Below, piece after piece: positions 1 to 8,408 of a stretch of DNA of 41,284 nt; within the stretch, counting starts at the first letter, position 1; each line of letters begins with the position of its first letter. Below the pieces are notes generated by a model. That model was given only the letters and a program-made list of their open reading frames with translations. It made no database searches and was not told the origin of the DNA. This DNA is from a virus. A program made the translations under genes and the position numbers. The stretch is from IMG/VR virus record IMGVR_UViG_3300032177_000028, positions 1 through 41,284 of that record, one strand, 5' to 3'.

Positions 1-142
1 CTCCTCGAAGATCACGAATCGGCCACGGTCAACCGCTACATCCAGGCGTTTCATCACCTGTTCGAAATCGCCATCCGCGAGAAAGTCCTGACCACGAATC
101 CGCTCGACAACTACGAGTATTTCGTCGAGGACCGGTCCGGGC
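1..142. repeat. Terminal direct repeat, left copy
   Basis: The first 142 bases recur at the right end of the window with a single difference: G at 127 here, T at 41269 there. The first 126 bases of the two copies are identical. The repeat lies inside the integrase reading frame and joins its two halves in frame, so it most simply reflects a circular genome or circularly permuted concatemer that was linearised. It is far shorter than the terminal redundancy of a typical headful phage, so an assembly overlap is the likeliest origin. Confidence 0.95.
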
Positions 143-747
143 GCCGCGCGCTTTCGGACGAAGAAATCTCAACGCTCCTCTCCTCCTTGCGCCGAATCCG
201 GGCCGAGGCCCTGGCCGGACCGCGCAACATGCCCGTCCACGAGGTGCTTTACGATCTGGCCCTGTTCGGCCTTCTGACCGGGGCGCGGCTCAGCGAAATC
301 ATCGGACTCAAGCGGGTTGAGATTGACCGCGATATCATCCGCCTCCCCGTTGGCCGGACGAAGTTCCGGCGGCGCGGACGACAGTCCCCGATGAAGGCGA
401 AGCGGATATTCATGTCGCCCGAAGCACTCGAGGTCATCTCGCGCCAGCCGCCGGCCGGCGAGTACGTCTTCCCGCTCGACCGGCGAGATCCCCGCGTCGT
501 TTCGAAAGCCGTCTATCAGCTTCGCGGGCGTGGCGCGCTCGGCATCCCCGACTTCACCTTCCACATGCTCCGGCATACCTGGGTTTCGAGGGCAACGGAA
601 ATCACGGACGGGCCGACGGTGCAGAGCATGGCGGGCCATTCCGACTACCGGACGACGCTCGGCTACACCCACTCCGACGAGCCGAAGATGCGGGCTGTCG
701 CCTCGAAAATGGGGACAATCCTCCGCGCTTATGCCCCAACCGACTGA
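1..747 (+). CDS. int: Tyrosine recombinase/integrase, C-terminal part (gene crosses the circular junction)
   Basis: This frame is open from base 1 and continues the protein that starts at 40801, giving about 362 residues when closed, a normal phage integrase length. It carries the whole catalytic domain: Arg in TGARLSE (about residue 210), a candidate beta-hairpin Lys in GRTKF, the HMLRH motif (His about 302, Arg about 305), the GHSD His (about 327) and the nucleophile Tyr in LGYTH (about 336). The family catalyses site-specific recombination between phage and host attachment sites. The stop lies 16 bp before a sequence that looks like the 3' end of a tRNA gene, the usual int-attP arrangement. 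This copy reads GAG (Glu157) where the right-end copy reads TAG. Confidence 0.95.
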   Translation, partial: LLEDHESATVNRYIQAFHHLFEIAIREKVLTTNPLDNYEYFVEDRSGRRALSDEEISTLLSSLRRIRAEALAGPRNMPVHEVLYDLALFGLLTGARLSEIIGLKRVEIDRDIIRLPVGRTKFRRRGRQSPMKAKRIFMSPEALEVISRQPPAGEYVFPLDRRDPRVVSKAVYQLRGRGALGIPDFTFHMLRHTWVSRATEITDGPTVQSMAGHSDYRTTLGYTHSDEPKMRAVASKMGTILRAYAPTD

Positions 748-763
748 TTAGAAAAGCGTTAAA

Positions 764-785
764 GCGGAGGGAGAGGGATTCGAAC
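764..785 (-). other. attP: attP core candidate: 3' end of a tRNA (probably tRNA-Ser)
   Basis: Read on the minus strand this is GTTCGAAT followed by CCCTC, TCCCTCC, G and C. These match in order a T-loop, the 3' strand of a T-stem, the 3' strand of an acceptor stem, a G discriminator and the first C of CCA. Upstream of the loop the tRNA resemblance stops (no matching GAGGG 5' T-stem strand), so this is a fragment and not a tRNA gene. Many integrases recombine in the 3' half of tRNA genes, and the phage copy restores the gene. The G discriminator and this acceptor sequence fit tRNA-Ser best, but the identity is inferred. Confidence 0.8.
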
Positions 786-1111
786 AAGCATTAGGCATCA
801 GGGGGAAACCATGTTTCTCGGGGAAACGGGCCTTTTTTCGCCCCTCGGCGTCCCCGCGAATCCCGGTTTCTGGGGACGATATTGGATACGCGTCGCGGAT
901 GACCCCCTAACTTTCAAACGGCAGGGGGGTTTGTCCATCAAATTCGGGCGTTCGGGTTCATCCCCGCCCCGGAGGTGGCAAAAGGGCGTTCATCGCTTAA
1001 ATCGAAGCGCAGGCCCCAAAAACGGGCAAACGGCCTTTTCGGTCACATGACCAAGACCGTCGTCATTCGGACTTACCCTACAATGGCAGGGTTTTCGCGG
1101 TCTGTGGGGTA
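786..1111. other. Noncoding region between attP and the tail operon end
   Basis: No convincing gene is visible: the open frames here lack ribosome sites and recognisable protein features. The stretch is where integrase arm sites would be expected. GGGGAAAC occurs twice (802-809 and 820-827), separated by GTTTC in inverted orientation, and GGGCGTTC recurs near 946 and 984. These could be protein-binding sites but nothing proves it. Two convergent operons end around this region, yet I see no hairpin followed by a clear T-run. The best weak candidate is AGGCC/GGCCT followed by TTTT at about 1011-1038. Confidence 0.4.
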
Positions 1112-1354
1112 TCAGATTATCATCCCCAACGCCGTTCCCGCGCCCGCGCCCAAGGCGTAGGCAACGAACAGCCGCCTATCCTTCGCGGTAATCCCCCGCT
1201 CCACGACAAAGAGCGGGACGAGGGTTATCAGCGCGGACAGTATCACGGCGGGGAGGACGTTCCCGCTTTGGATCATACGGTAGTAGAGGACGACAAGTAC
1301 GTCCGTAACAAGACCAAGCGCGAAGTAGAGGAGAAACGAACAGCGGAGGGTCAT
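1112..1354 (-). CDS. Small membrane protein (possible holin)
   Basis: This 80-residue protein has about three hydrophobic segments (roughly residues 8-26, 33-51 and 61-80) separated by short charged loops, and almost no soluble part. It is the last gene of the leftward tail operon, 14 nt after the collagen-like fibre gene, with GAGGG upstream of the ATG. A holin or other membrane accessory role is possible from size and topology, but other small membrane proteins at 25.6 and 26.6 kb sit beside the peptidase and are equally good holin candidates. No family was recognised. Confidence 0.7.
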   Translation of the reverse strand: MTLRCSFLLYFALGLVTDVLVVLYYRMIQSGNVLPAVILSALITLVPLFVVERGITAKDRRLFVAYALGAGAGTALGMII

Positions 1355-1368
1355 CGGGGTCCCTCATG

Positions 1369-2319
1369 CTACGCCGTGCGCTTCCAGTAGTAGCAGGCCG
1401 TCGAGGGCTGGACGACGCTCAGCGCGGCGTGCGCCCCCGGTTGTGTCACGCTGTGGACCTGAGCCGCGTGCTGGTCGGGTTGCGTAACAGAGTGGGTCAG
1501 GATGGGCGTCTGATGCGTGTGCACCCCGAGCGTCACGGTCGAGGAGGTCGTCCCCCTCTGCGTCGCGCCCGCACTCGCCGCGCCCGTTGCCGCCGCCGCA
1601 TGGTTGCCGACAGCCGCCCCGGAGTGCGTGAGGGCCGCATGGTCGCCGACGGCCGCTCCCGCGTGTGCGCTCGGGGTTGCCGTCTTTGCCCCGCTCGTTT
1701 TGCCCGCCGTGTCGAAGTCCGAATCCGCCGGGTCGATGCCGACGAACACGCGGCCCGTACCCGTCAATGTCCAGGTGCCATATCCGATGAACGTGCCGGG
1801 GTTGATGTTGCACTCGGACTGGAGAATCCACCCGACCGGGAACTGGAACCCACCGGGCGCACCGGCCTCCCCCGTATCGCCCTTGTCCCCTTTGTCGCCC
1901 TTCGGACCCGGCACGGTAGAATCGGCACCCGCCGGACCTTGGGGTCCGGGGACTGTCGAATCGGCCCCGGCTGGCCCAGGGACCGTGGAATCCGCGCCGG
2001 CGGGACCCGCAGGACCGGGAACGGTCGAGTCGGCACCGGCAGGTCCGGGAACCGTCGAAGGGTCGCCCTGGTCGCCCTTGTCCCCCTTCGGTCCTGGAAC
2101 CGTGGAATCCGCGCCGGGAGGACCCGGCACCGTAGAGTCTGCCCCGTCCGCCCCGTCGAAATAATCGACGCCCTTGATCGGCGTGTAGCCATCCACCCCG
2201 TCTGCGCCCGCAGGTCCCGGGACGGGATCGCCCCCCGCGCCGAGCGTAGAGATATTCTTGACGACTCCCCCGCTCGTCTGGATATTGTCCGCGTCTACGT
2301 TCGAAGGTTTCTTAATCAT
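1369..2319 (-). CDS. Collagen-like tail fibre / receptor-binding protein
   Basis: The 316-residue protein has a short N-terminal head (about 1-34), a Gly-X-Y collagen-like shaft (about 35-152) built from repeats of the GPAGADSTVP type, and a globular C-terminal part with a GTWTLTGTGRVFVG motif. A His/Ala-rich segment with HTH and repeated THSVTQP motifs follows, and the protein ends in CYYWKRTA. This last motif resembles the end of many phage fibre and collar proteins, where the C-terminus binds the host surface. The collagen triplets imply a trimeric rod. It follows the tail-tip genes, as expected of a distal fibre. The ATG has ACGGAG about 9 nt upstream. Confidence 0.9.
   Translation of the reverse strand: MIKKPSNVDADNIQTSGGVVKNISTLGAGGDPVPGPAGADGVDGYTPIKGVDYFDGADGADSTVPGPPGADSTVPGPKGDKGDQGDPSTVPGPAGADSTVPGPAGPAGADSTVPGPAGADSTVPGPQGPAGADSTVPGPKGDKGDKGDTGEAGAPGGFQFPVGWILQSECNINPGTFIGYGTWTLTGTGRVFVGIDPADSDFDTAGKTSGAKTATPSAHAGAAVGDHAALTHSGAAVGNHAAAATGAASAGATQRGTTSSTVTLGVHTHQTPILTHSVTQPDQHAAQVHSVTQPGAHAALSVVQPSTACYYWKRTA
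1863..2217 (-). repeat. Tandem collagen-type coding repeats
   Basis: Degenerate repeats of about 24-39 bases encode Gly-Pro-X-Gly-Ala-Asp-Ser-Thr-Val-Pro units, seven or so copies, plus GDKGDKG stretches. The unit ADSTVPGP is almost invariant in protein while the DNA varies at third positions, so selection is on the protein shaft. Such tracts can change copy number by recombination and so alter fibre length. Confidence 0.85.
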
Positions 2320-2323
2320 GGCA

Positions 2324-2662
2324 TCACTCCGTAGCGGCCTCGAGCCCGAACACGCTTATCCTCAGCGTCTTCCCGGCTCCGACCTTGTTCTGGACCTTGA
2401 GGTAGCCGCCCTCGAAATAGACGTTATAGGTGGCCGCGTTGTCCTTCGTGTTCGTGAACAGGGCGTTTGCGGAGATGGTCGCCCCGCCCCCATTCTCCAC
2501 GCGCCAGATCCCGCAGGCCGCGTCCTCCGGGACCCCGACGATCAGGAGGCCCATGTAGGTCGCATCGAGCGTCGTCGTGATGACCTGGTCGAGAGCGAAC
2601 GCCCGATGCGGGATGACCGGTCCGGCCACGTTCCCTAAAGTCGCCGCGAGTTTGAGTGCCAT
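2324..2662 (-). CDS. Hypothetical tail-associated protein
   Basis: A 112-residue protein starting MALKLAATLG. The ATG at 2662 is chosen because GGAGGA lies 6-7 nt upstream; an upstream in-frame ATG at 2719 would overlap the tail-tip gene deeply. The predicted composition is beta-rich, with no signal peptide or membrane segment, and it ends in FGLEAATE. It lies between the large tail-tip protein and the collagen-like fibre, so a small fibre-attachment or capping subunit is plausible. I do not recognise the family. Confidence 0.75.
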   Translation of the reverse strand: MALKLAATLGNVAGPVIPHRAFALDQVITTTLDATYMGLLIVGVPEDAACGIWRVENGGGATISANALFTNTKDNAATYNVYFEGGYLKVQNKVGAGKTLRISVFGLEAATE

Positions 2663-2663
2663 G

Positions 2664-5378
2664 CTATTCCTCCGTCCAGGTGCCACTAATATCTGCCTTA
2701 TGCCAATGGCCGGCCGCAAGGCAAGCGAGTTTCAAGTAGGACCCAATGACGGCGTCGCTTCTCAGGTAGTCACCCGCCGTGTCCGTCAGAACGGCGATGT
2801 GGTCCGTCCCGTTCGGATGGGCGGTCAGGGTTTGAGCGGCCAGTACATACAGGGTAATCTCCATGCCGATGACGGCGGCCGGGAGGTTGAACTGGACGTC
2901 ACCCGCGGCCCCGGCGTTCGTCAGCATCCACCCCTTGCAATGTTCGGCGGTCACCGTGACCGGACCGGTAGCATAGTTGGCAACGTTCATGGCCGTGCTC
3001 CTCAATTCGCATTTGTAGTTGAATCCGTCGCCCGAGAACGAGGCGTCTCGGATTATCCCCCGGACCGTGTTCTTGAGTCCGTCGGTCCCGCCGGGGGTCG
3101 TGGGCGGCCGGAGCTCGATGTCCCATTCTATCGTGTCCCCGCGCTCGAGCGGGATGGGGTTCTTCGGCACCCGCAGGTCGGAGTAGAGTTTCGGGTCCTT
3201 GAATTCCGCCAGCAGCGCGATGACCCTGGCGTCGATTGACGCCTGATCCTGAAACAACCTGTTCACTATCGGGTGGGTCTTTTCAAGGTAGGCGGCGATG
3301 GAGGCCGCATCCGAAGCCGTTCCGGTGAACCGGCTCTTTGTCCTGTCCTCCCGGAAAGCGTACATGGCCCGTTCCACGCCCTCGATGGAAATGCGATTAC
3401 GGATCTCTTCGAGGTCCTGGAACTCGCCGGCGTCAGAACAGGTCTTCGTCGAGAACCAGGCCACGGCGTCGCCGTGCGTGAAGGCCGGTTTAAAATGCGG
3501 AACGCCCGCCTCGTCGAACCAAAACCGATAGTTTGCCCGCTCGCAGAGTTGACGAATAGCATCAAGCACCGATGTCCCAGGATCGAACCAGACACGTTTA
3601 AGCGTGATGCCCGTAGCCACATAGTCCATTGCCGCCAACGCCGCGGCTCGGGTCGCATAAAGGCCGACCCCGCCCCCAAGATCATCCGGGCCATTCGCCA
3701 AGATGTCGGCGACAACGTTCTCCAGCACCTGGTCGGTATAGTAGTAAATAAGCAGGTTGGCCGTGCCTGAGTTTACTAGCCGCAACTCGTCGAAGCAGAA
3801 CAGGAGATGATCCTCGTCATAGAGCCAGCCGTTAAAGTGACCATTCTCGTCCCGTTCGCCCTGCCATACCGGCTCGCCGTCAAGCGTTACATAATGGGGA
3901 CCATTGCCCCCGGCGGGAAGCGTGTAGCGGAACCAGGCGGGCTCGTAAATCTTCATTGAAAACTCGTCGATGCGCCACTCGTCGGCGACGGCAAATCCGC
4001 CCACGAGCTCAAACCTCAGCTTAACGGCTCCGGTTAGGATTGGCACAAAGAGAAACGACATCTCTACCCAGGCGTCCGACGTAAGGATGTTCGAATCCCC
4101 AATGATGACGTCGCCCCCGCCCGAAAACTGGGTCATGAAAAGTTCCCCCTGCGCAGTACCGATGACCCGCTTATATTTCATTCGGCAAAGATAGACGACC
4201 CCGCCGACAAACGAACCGACGACCGCGTCCTCAACATAAGGTTCCGTGGCGTCGGTGACGATCAGCCGTCCTACATAAGATGACCCGCCTCCCACGTCTG
4301 CGTAGGACAAGAAAGTGCAGTCGTTAGGCGTCCAGGCGGGGGCACCGTTGACCTCACCGGCTCCGGGCGTTAGCGCATCGCTCTCGTCGTATTCCTCGTC
4401 GCCGCTCGTTCCGGTCGAAGAAACAGAATCGAACGTCGCCAGTCCCCCCCAGTAGTTGTCCGGGAACAGAAGGCACGCGTCCGTTAGCGGCTTCATGCTG
4501 TCGCCGCCGGTGAGGGCGATAGTCTTGGTCGCGGCCTGGAACTTCGGCGCGTCCATGTAGCCGACCATCCGTTGCCAGTACTTGGCGACCCCGTTATAGA
4601 GCGCGCCCACGGAGAGCCGGACCTTGCGCCCGACGCGTAGCAAATCGACGAACTCCGAGGTCGGGTGACGCGGGTGGAATATCCCGTCGTCGTTCTTGAC
4701 CGTAGCAGACCACGTCCCCTCTATCGGGTCCGGGGTGATGCCCGCCCCGCCCTGCGCGAAGGACAGTTCCTTGAGGTAGTAGGACGGACAGGCCGAGATA
4801 GACAGGTCGTCAAACCAGATGGAGCTCGATGCCGCCGAGTACCGGAGGAAAGCCACGTTGTAGAGCGTGTAGGAGGGGTGGGGCGTAAAGTAGTAGGCGA
4901 AATATGTCCACGTCGTCGCGGCCGCAAGGTGAATGAACGTGACATCGGTCGTCCATGTCCCGTCCTCTTTCAGGTAGATATCGGCCACTCCCGAGTTGAT
5001 GAGTTCGAGTTGCGCCGTCTTCCCGGCCTCGGTCTTGTACCAACCGGAGAGGCAGTAGTTGAGCGGCCGCTTGAGCGGCACGTCCGATTGCTGGATGGCG
5101 GCGTAGTCGTTCCCGGCGCTGATATCGAGCCGCACCGAATAGAGCCCGCCGTGGACCTCCGCCGCGTCGCGGTTGACCGTGGAGGTGCCGACGACGCCCT
5201 CTATCCAACTCGTGAGGTTCGTCGCCGAGGCCCAATCTTCGAGTCCCCCGTCGATCAACGCCTCGTGGAGATTGCTGAGGTCCCACCACGTCGCCCCGTC
5301 GTATATCTCCAACTTGTAGAGGAGTTCCTGGAGCGGGGTGTTAAGGTCGGCGTACGTAACAGTTCCAAGGGCCTGCAT
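2664..5378 (-). CDS. Large tail-tip / baseplate hub-like protein
   Basis: The 904-residue protein is the largest in the genome. The N-terminus (YKLEIYDGATWWDLS) is followed by a beta-sandwich-like region (about 45-200) that resembles carbohydrate-binding modules. The middle contains VLDAIRQLCERANYRFWFDE, a pattern common in tail-hub proteins that link the tube to fibres. The last 100 residues (about 795-904, ending SGTWTEE) look like a small beta domain often found at the end of phage tail proteins. It lies downstream of the tape measure and a 126-residue distal-tail protein, the normal place for the hub of a siphovirus. Assignment rests on position and general pattern. Confidence 0.75.
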   Translation of the reverse strand: MQALGTVTYADLNTPLQELLYKLEIYDGATWWDLSNLHEALIDGGLEDWASATNLTSWIEGVVGTSTVNRDAAEVHGGLYSVRLDISAGNDYAAIQQSDVPLKRPLNYCLSGWYKTEAGKTAQLELINSGVADIYLKEDGTWTTDVTFIHLAAATTWTYFAYYFTPHPSYTLYNVAFLRYSAASSSIWFDDLSISACPSYYLKELSFAQGGAGITPDPIEGTWSATVKNDDGIFHPRHPTSEFVDLLRVGRKVRLSVGALYNGVAKYWQRMVGYMDAPKFQAATKTIALTGGDSMKPLTDACLLFPDNYWGGLATFDSVSSTGTSGDEEYDESDALTPGAGEVNGAPAWTPNDCTFLSYADVGGGSSYVGRLIVTDATEPYVEDAVVGSFVGGVVYLCRMKYKRVIGTAQGELFMTQFSGGGDVIIGDSNILTSDAWVEMSFLFVPILTGAVKLRFELVGGFAVADEWRIDEFSMKIYEPAWFRYTLPAGGNGPHYVTLDGEPVWQGERDENGHFNGWLYDEDHLLFCFDELRLVNSGTANLLIYYYTDQVLENVVADILANGPDDLGGGVGLYATRAAALAAMDYVATGITLKRVWFDPGTSVLDAIRQLCERANYRFWFDEAGVPHFKPAFTHGDAVAWFSTKTCSDAGEFQDLEEIRNRISIEGVERAMYAFREDRTKSRFTGTASDAASIAAYLEKTHPIVNRLFQDQASIDARVIALLAEFKDPKLYSDLRVPKNPIPLERGDTIEWDIELRPPTTPGGTDGLKNTVRGIIRDASFSGDGFNYKCELRSTAMNVANYATGPVTVTAEHCKGWMLTNAGAAGDVQFNLPAAVIGMEITLYVLAAQTLTAHPNGTDHIAVLTDTAGDYLRSDAVIGSYLKLACLAAGHWHKADISGTWTEE

Positions 5379-5379
5379 A

Positions 5380-5760
5380 TTACGGTCCGACCTCCAGAAG
5401 TTCTAGCGAGACGCTGTAATACATGGTCCCCAAGTAGTTGGCCGGGTCCACCTTGAAGTCGGCGACGATGACCCAGTACCAAGTCGCGCTATGCCAGGCG
5501 TTCTGGTAGTGGAGCCGGACGTTGCGGTTGACCTCGGTCTCGATCGTCGTGACGTCGGCGGCGGAGAGTTGCGCCCAAGAGAGGGAGAAGGTCTGCGGCG
5601 AGTATTCCTTGGCGTTCCCCCGGGCGGACCCGTCGAGCATCGTCTCCATTTCGACCTGTTTCCGCTTGCCCCTCGGCATCGGAGGGCGGGAGCCGATGAG
5701 CGCGTTGACCTGCGGGAGCGTTACCTCTGCGCCGTATAAACCTAGTTTGATGTCTGCCAT
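5380..5760 (-). CDS. Small distal tail protein
   Basis: A 126-residue protein (MADIKLGLYGAEVTLPQ...) with no membrane or signal segment. It lies 7 nt downstream of the tape measure gene and directly before the tail-tip protein, where siphoviruses usually encode the distal tail protein or a hub partner. It is shorter than typical Dit proteins (about 250 residues), so it may match only the N-terminal tail-tube-like ring. The function is inferred from position. Confidence 0.7.
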   Translation of the reverse strand: MADIKLGLYGAEVTLPQVNALIGSRPPMPRGKRKQVEMETMLDGSARGNAKEYSPQTFSLSWAQLSAADVTTIETEVNRNVRLHYQNAWHSATWYWVIVADFKVDPANYLGTMYYSVSLELLEVGP

Positions 5761-5767
5761 CGTTTCC

Positions 5768-7660
5768 TCATCCCAGTCGGTGCATCTGTCTCACGACCTC
5801 GGCCTTGATCTTGGCCCCGGCGGAGGCGATGTCCGCGTCCGAGAGCCGAACGGTCGAAATGAGCGGGCCGTTGAAGTGGACGGTAACACCGCCCCCGCCC
5901 ACCCCGGCCATCGCCATCGCGGGCGCGCCCGCATACGCGGGCATCCGCATGGCGTCGCGCACGAGGTTGATGAGTTTCCGCTCCGGCAGGACGTACTCCG
6001 TTCCGTGGCCCACCTCGGCGATCGTCGGCTTCGTGAAGACGCCGCCCTGCTCGAACTTGAGGAGTTTCTTGAACAGCGCAGAAACCACGGCGAAGGCCCC
6101 TGCGGCCAGGACCAGATTGACCGGGAAGGGAACCTTTTTGAAAATGCTGGCGATGAAATGCGCCACGGCCTGCATCTGCGCAGCCACGATGCTCGCCTTG
6201 CCGAACATCATCTCGGCGATGACCATCTTGCCCAGGTCCGCGATCATCGTCGTGGCGATCTTGCTGAATATGTCGCCCATCTTCACGGACCCGTCCATGA
6301 CGGACGTGAACCCATTGACCATGTCTCCGAACATCTGCGCGGAGAGGTTCGACAACTCTGTCCCCATGTCGGTCATGGTCTTGCCCACGCTCGTCTTGAG
6401 TCCGTCGAATAGACCCTCGACCTTATCGACAGAATCAACCACCTTGCCCAAGTCTCCGCCGATCATGTCTCCGAGAGTTCCCTTGGTCTCCGGCTTCGGC
6501 GGTTCGATGTTCCTCCCCTGACTGGAAAGCATACGGAACGCGCGGAGGTCATCGTTCAGGGCCTCGTAGCGGTCCTCCAGGGATTGAACATAGGCAGTCG
6601 TCACGGCCATCCCGGTTCCGGTCTCGGAGAACCCCTGGTTCGTTTTCGCCAGTTCCTCGGCCTCGAGTTTCAGGACGGCCGCGAGTGCCTTCGCCGCATC
6701 CGCCCCCAAGAGGTTGTCTTTGACCCACGACAAAAGCTGAGTGCTTGAAAGGTTGTAATGCGTGCGAAGGCTCGCCAGTTCCGTCCGGTTCCAGCCGAGT
6801 TGTTCGGCCATCTTGCGCAACGACTCTCCGGCCTTGTTGTTGGCCTCGATCTGTTCGAGCGTCGCCGCCTTATGCTCCCGCGCAGTCGTCCCGGTCAGTC
6901 CCTTGATGACGACCGTTAAGCCTTCCATCGCGCCCTGCAAGACGCCCGTCTCCAGGATCGCCCCGCCGAGTTCCTGCTTGGCGTTCTTCCATTCGAGGCC
7001 GAGCATCTTGACTTGTCCGGCGTAGGTTTGCGTGTCGGCGATGGCCCGGGCATAGAGCGATTCGAACGTCTTCATCATCGCCGCCCGCTTGCCTTCTTCC
7101 GTCGTGGCCTCGCGGACCGCAGGGATGAGCCGATTGAGCATGAGGAAGTTGCCCTCCATGCCCTTCGCCACCTGTTCGGTTGCCGACTGGAGGTCCATAC
7201 CGAAGACACTTGCCAGGCCTATCGCTCCTCGCGTGGCTTCCTTGACCCCCTTCTCGTTGAGTCTTGTCAGTTGGAGTAGGAGCGATTCGGATCGCAGAAC
7301 CTCGTCATCCTCGGCCAGCCCGAGCTTCTCCAGTTCGCTGGCATAGTTCTTGAGGTTCGCGGCCATCCCTGGCATCGTCCGGCCGGATATCTCGAAGGCG
7401 GCATTGAGTCCCTTGAGTGCCTTTTCGTAGTCGGCCGCCTGTTTGAGCGAATCAAGGAACTCCGCCTTGAGAAGTTGGGCGCCCTTCCGGGCCATGTCGA
7501 AGGCGATCTGCCCGAGCGCGAATTGCTTCCAGAGCGACCCGGCCGACTTGGACACCTTGCCGTGTGTCTCGTCGATCCCCTTCCAAGCGGCGTCAAGTTT
7601 CTGAATGGAGGTGACGGCTCCGGTGGCATCGACCTGCACCGAATATCGGACATCGCTCAA
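5768..7660 (-). CDS. Tail tape measure protein
   Basis: The 630-residue protein has long helical, alanine/lysine-rich segments with hydrophobic stretches (about residues 480-560) and the C-terminal pattern FEQGGVFTKPTIAEVGHG...YVLPE, which recurs in phage tape measures. It lies directly after the frameshifted chaperone pair, as in lambda and most siphoviruses. The length predicts a tail near 95 nm if the usual 0.15 nm per residue applies. The start is a TTG with AGGAGA upstream; the nearest ATG (7653) is out of frame. In the virion it fills the tail tube and sets its length. Confidence 0.92.
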   Translation of the reverse strand: MSDVRYSVQVDATGAVTSIQKLDAAWKGIDETHGKVSKSAGSLWKQFALGQIAFDMARKGAQLLKAEFLDSLKQAADYEKALKGLNAAFEISGRTMPGMAANLKNYASELEKLGLAEDDEVLRSESLLLQLTRLNEKGVKEATRGAIGLASVFGMDLQSATEQVAKGMEGNFLMLNRLIPAVREATTEEGKRAAMMKTFESLYARAIADTQTYAGQVKMLGLEWKNAKQELGGAILETGVLQGAMEGLTVVIKGLTGTTAREHKAATLEQIEANNKAGESLRKMAEQLGWNRTELASLRTHYNLSSTQLLSWVKDNLLGADAAKALAAVLKLEAEELAKTNQGFSETGTGMAVTTAYVQSLEDRYEALNDDLRAFRMLSSQGRNIEPPKPETKGTLGDMIGGDLGKVVDSVDKVEGLFDGLKTSVGKTMTDMGTELSNLSAQMFGDMVNGFTSVMDGSVKMGDIFSKIATTMIADLGKMVIAEMMFGKASIVAAQMQAVAHFIASIFKKVPFPVNLVLAAGAFAVVSALFKKLLKFEQGGVFTKPTIAEVGHGTEYVLPERKLINLVRDAMRMPAYAGAPAMAMAGVGGGGVTVHFNGPLISTVRLSDADIASAGAKIKAEVVRQMHRLG

Positions 7661-7674
7661 CTTGTTCTCCTACC

Positions 7675-8375
7675 TCACCCGTTTTCCGTTCCCGTCAACG
7701 TGAGTTCGCCGGGCTTCCGTTTCGCCTCGGCTTCCTGATCCTCCCTCGCGTCCCGCATCCGAATCTCCACCATCTTCTCGTGGCAGAGCGAAAGCCGGTC
7801 CTCGAATAACTCCCTGTCGAGGCCCCGCCTGCCGAGTCGGTTGATTCGTCCTTCCATCAGCCCGTACTCCTGGACGAATAACCTTGCGTTCCGGCAGTAG
7901 AAATTCCAGACTTCAATTTCGTCGACCTCCATCGCCGGTTGCTCCGTTGCCGGCTTTTCGCCCTTCCCCGTCCGGCTTCCGATCGCGTACTGCCAGGCGA
8001 GGAAGGCGGTCAGTTTTTTGAGAAAAGTTCCCTGTTCTGAGCGTCCTGGACGATGGCGATCCCGAGGAGCGTGTCACGCCCCTCGACGGCCTCGGCAATG
8101 ATCGGCCGCAGATATCCCGCCTTCGTCTCCGCCGTCACGGGAATCGGCTCCCCGTTCTCCATGAGGTCCCACTCGGCGACGGCCTCGATGACGACCTCGA
8201 CCGTGGCCCGGCCCATCTTGAACTTCCCGTCCGCCGGGATGCCGTCCATCATGTTGAAGGCGTCGACGGGACGCAGGCGGCAGCGGAAGACAGGCGGGTC
8301 GAGTTTGTCGGTGACCAGAGGATACTCCAACCAGCCCGAAAGCTGTTCCAGTTTTTTGTATTTGATATTCGACAT
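7675..8375 (-). CDS. Tail assembly chaperone, -1 frameshift product (gpGT-like)
   Basis: The second frame (stop at 7675) has an ATG at 7932 but is also open upstream to the slippery site at 8019-8013. After a -1 slip the next codons read LTAFLAWQYAIGSRTGKGEK and run 27 codons into the downstream frame, giving about 233 residues in all. The extension has the helical, charged look of the T domain of lambda gpGT, which recruits the tail tube protein onto the tape measure. The order chaperone, frameshift, tape measure is conserved among long-tailed phages. Slippage itself is predicted, not shown. Confidence 0.88.
8010..8375 (-). CDS. Tail assembly chaperone, unshifted product (gpG-like)
   Basis: A 121-residue protein (MSNIKYKKLEQLSGW...) between the major tail protein and the tape measure. 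AAAGGAG lies 7 nt before the ATG. The last codons are TCA AAA AAC TGA, which contain the slippery heptamer at the very end of the frame. In lambda-like phages this short form coats the tape measure during tail assembly and is made in excess over the frameshifted form. It is not expected in the mature virion. Confidence 0.88.
   Translation of the reverse strand: MSNIKYKKLEQLSGWLEYPLVTDKLDPPVFRCRLRPVDAFNMMDGIPADGKFKMGRATVEVVIEAVAEWDLMENGEPIPVTAETKAGYLRPIIAEAVEGRDTLLGIAIVQDAQNRELFSKN
8013..8019 (-). promoter_or_regulatory. Programmed -1 frameshift slippery site A AAA AAC
   Basis: On the minus strand the zero-frame codons AAA AAC are preceded by A and followed directly by the TGA stop, a canonical X XXY YYZ heptamer. 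Both frames are compatible: the -1 frame is open for 27 codons before joining the ATG at 7932 in the same phase. It sits at the exact place where tail chaperone genes carry frameshift signals. Confidence 0.9.
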
Positions 8376-8408
8376 TCTTGCTCCTTTAAGTCGTTGACCT
8401 TAAACTAT

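Noticed and set aside
764-785. Complete tRNA gene near the integrase
   Set aside because: Only the T-loop-to-3'-end part is present; the 5' half, anticodon arm and T-stem 5' strand are missing.
902-936. Terminator hairpin ACCCCCT/AGGGGGT after attP
   Set aside because: The loop is large, the stem has a bulge, and only three T residues follow.
811-1050. 79-codon plus-strand frame after attP
   Set aside because: No ribosome site, low-complexity composition and no operon partner; better seen as attP-flanking DNA.
1863-2217. CRISPR-like array
   Set aside because: The repeats are contiguous coding units for collagen triplets with no spacers.
1366-2334. Long plus-strand frame (322 codons) opposite the collagen-like gene
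   Set aside because: It mirrors the Gly-Pro-rich repeats on the other strand, is very Arg-rich, and has no ribosome site or family pattern.
4080-4105. tRNA T-loop-like GTTCGAATCCCC
   Set aside because: It is inside the tail-tip gene with no matching stems around it.
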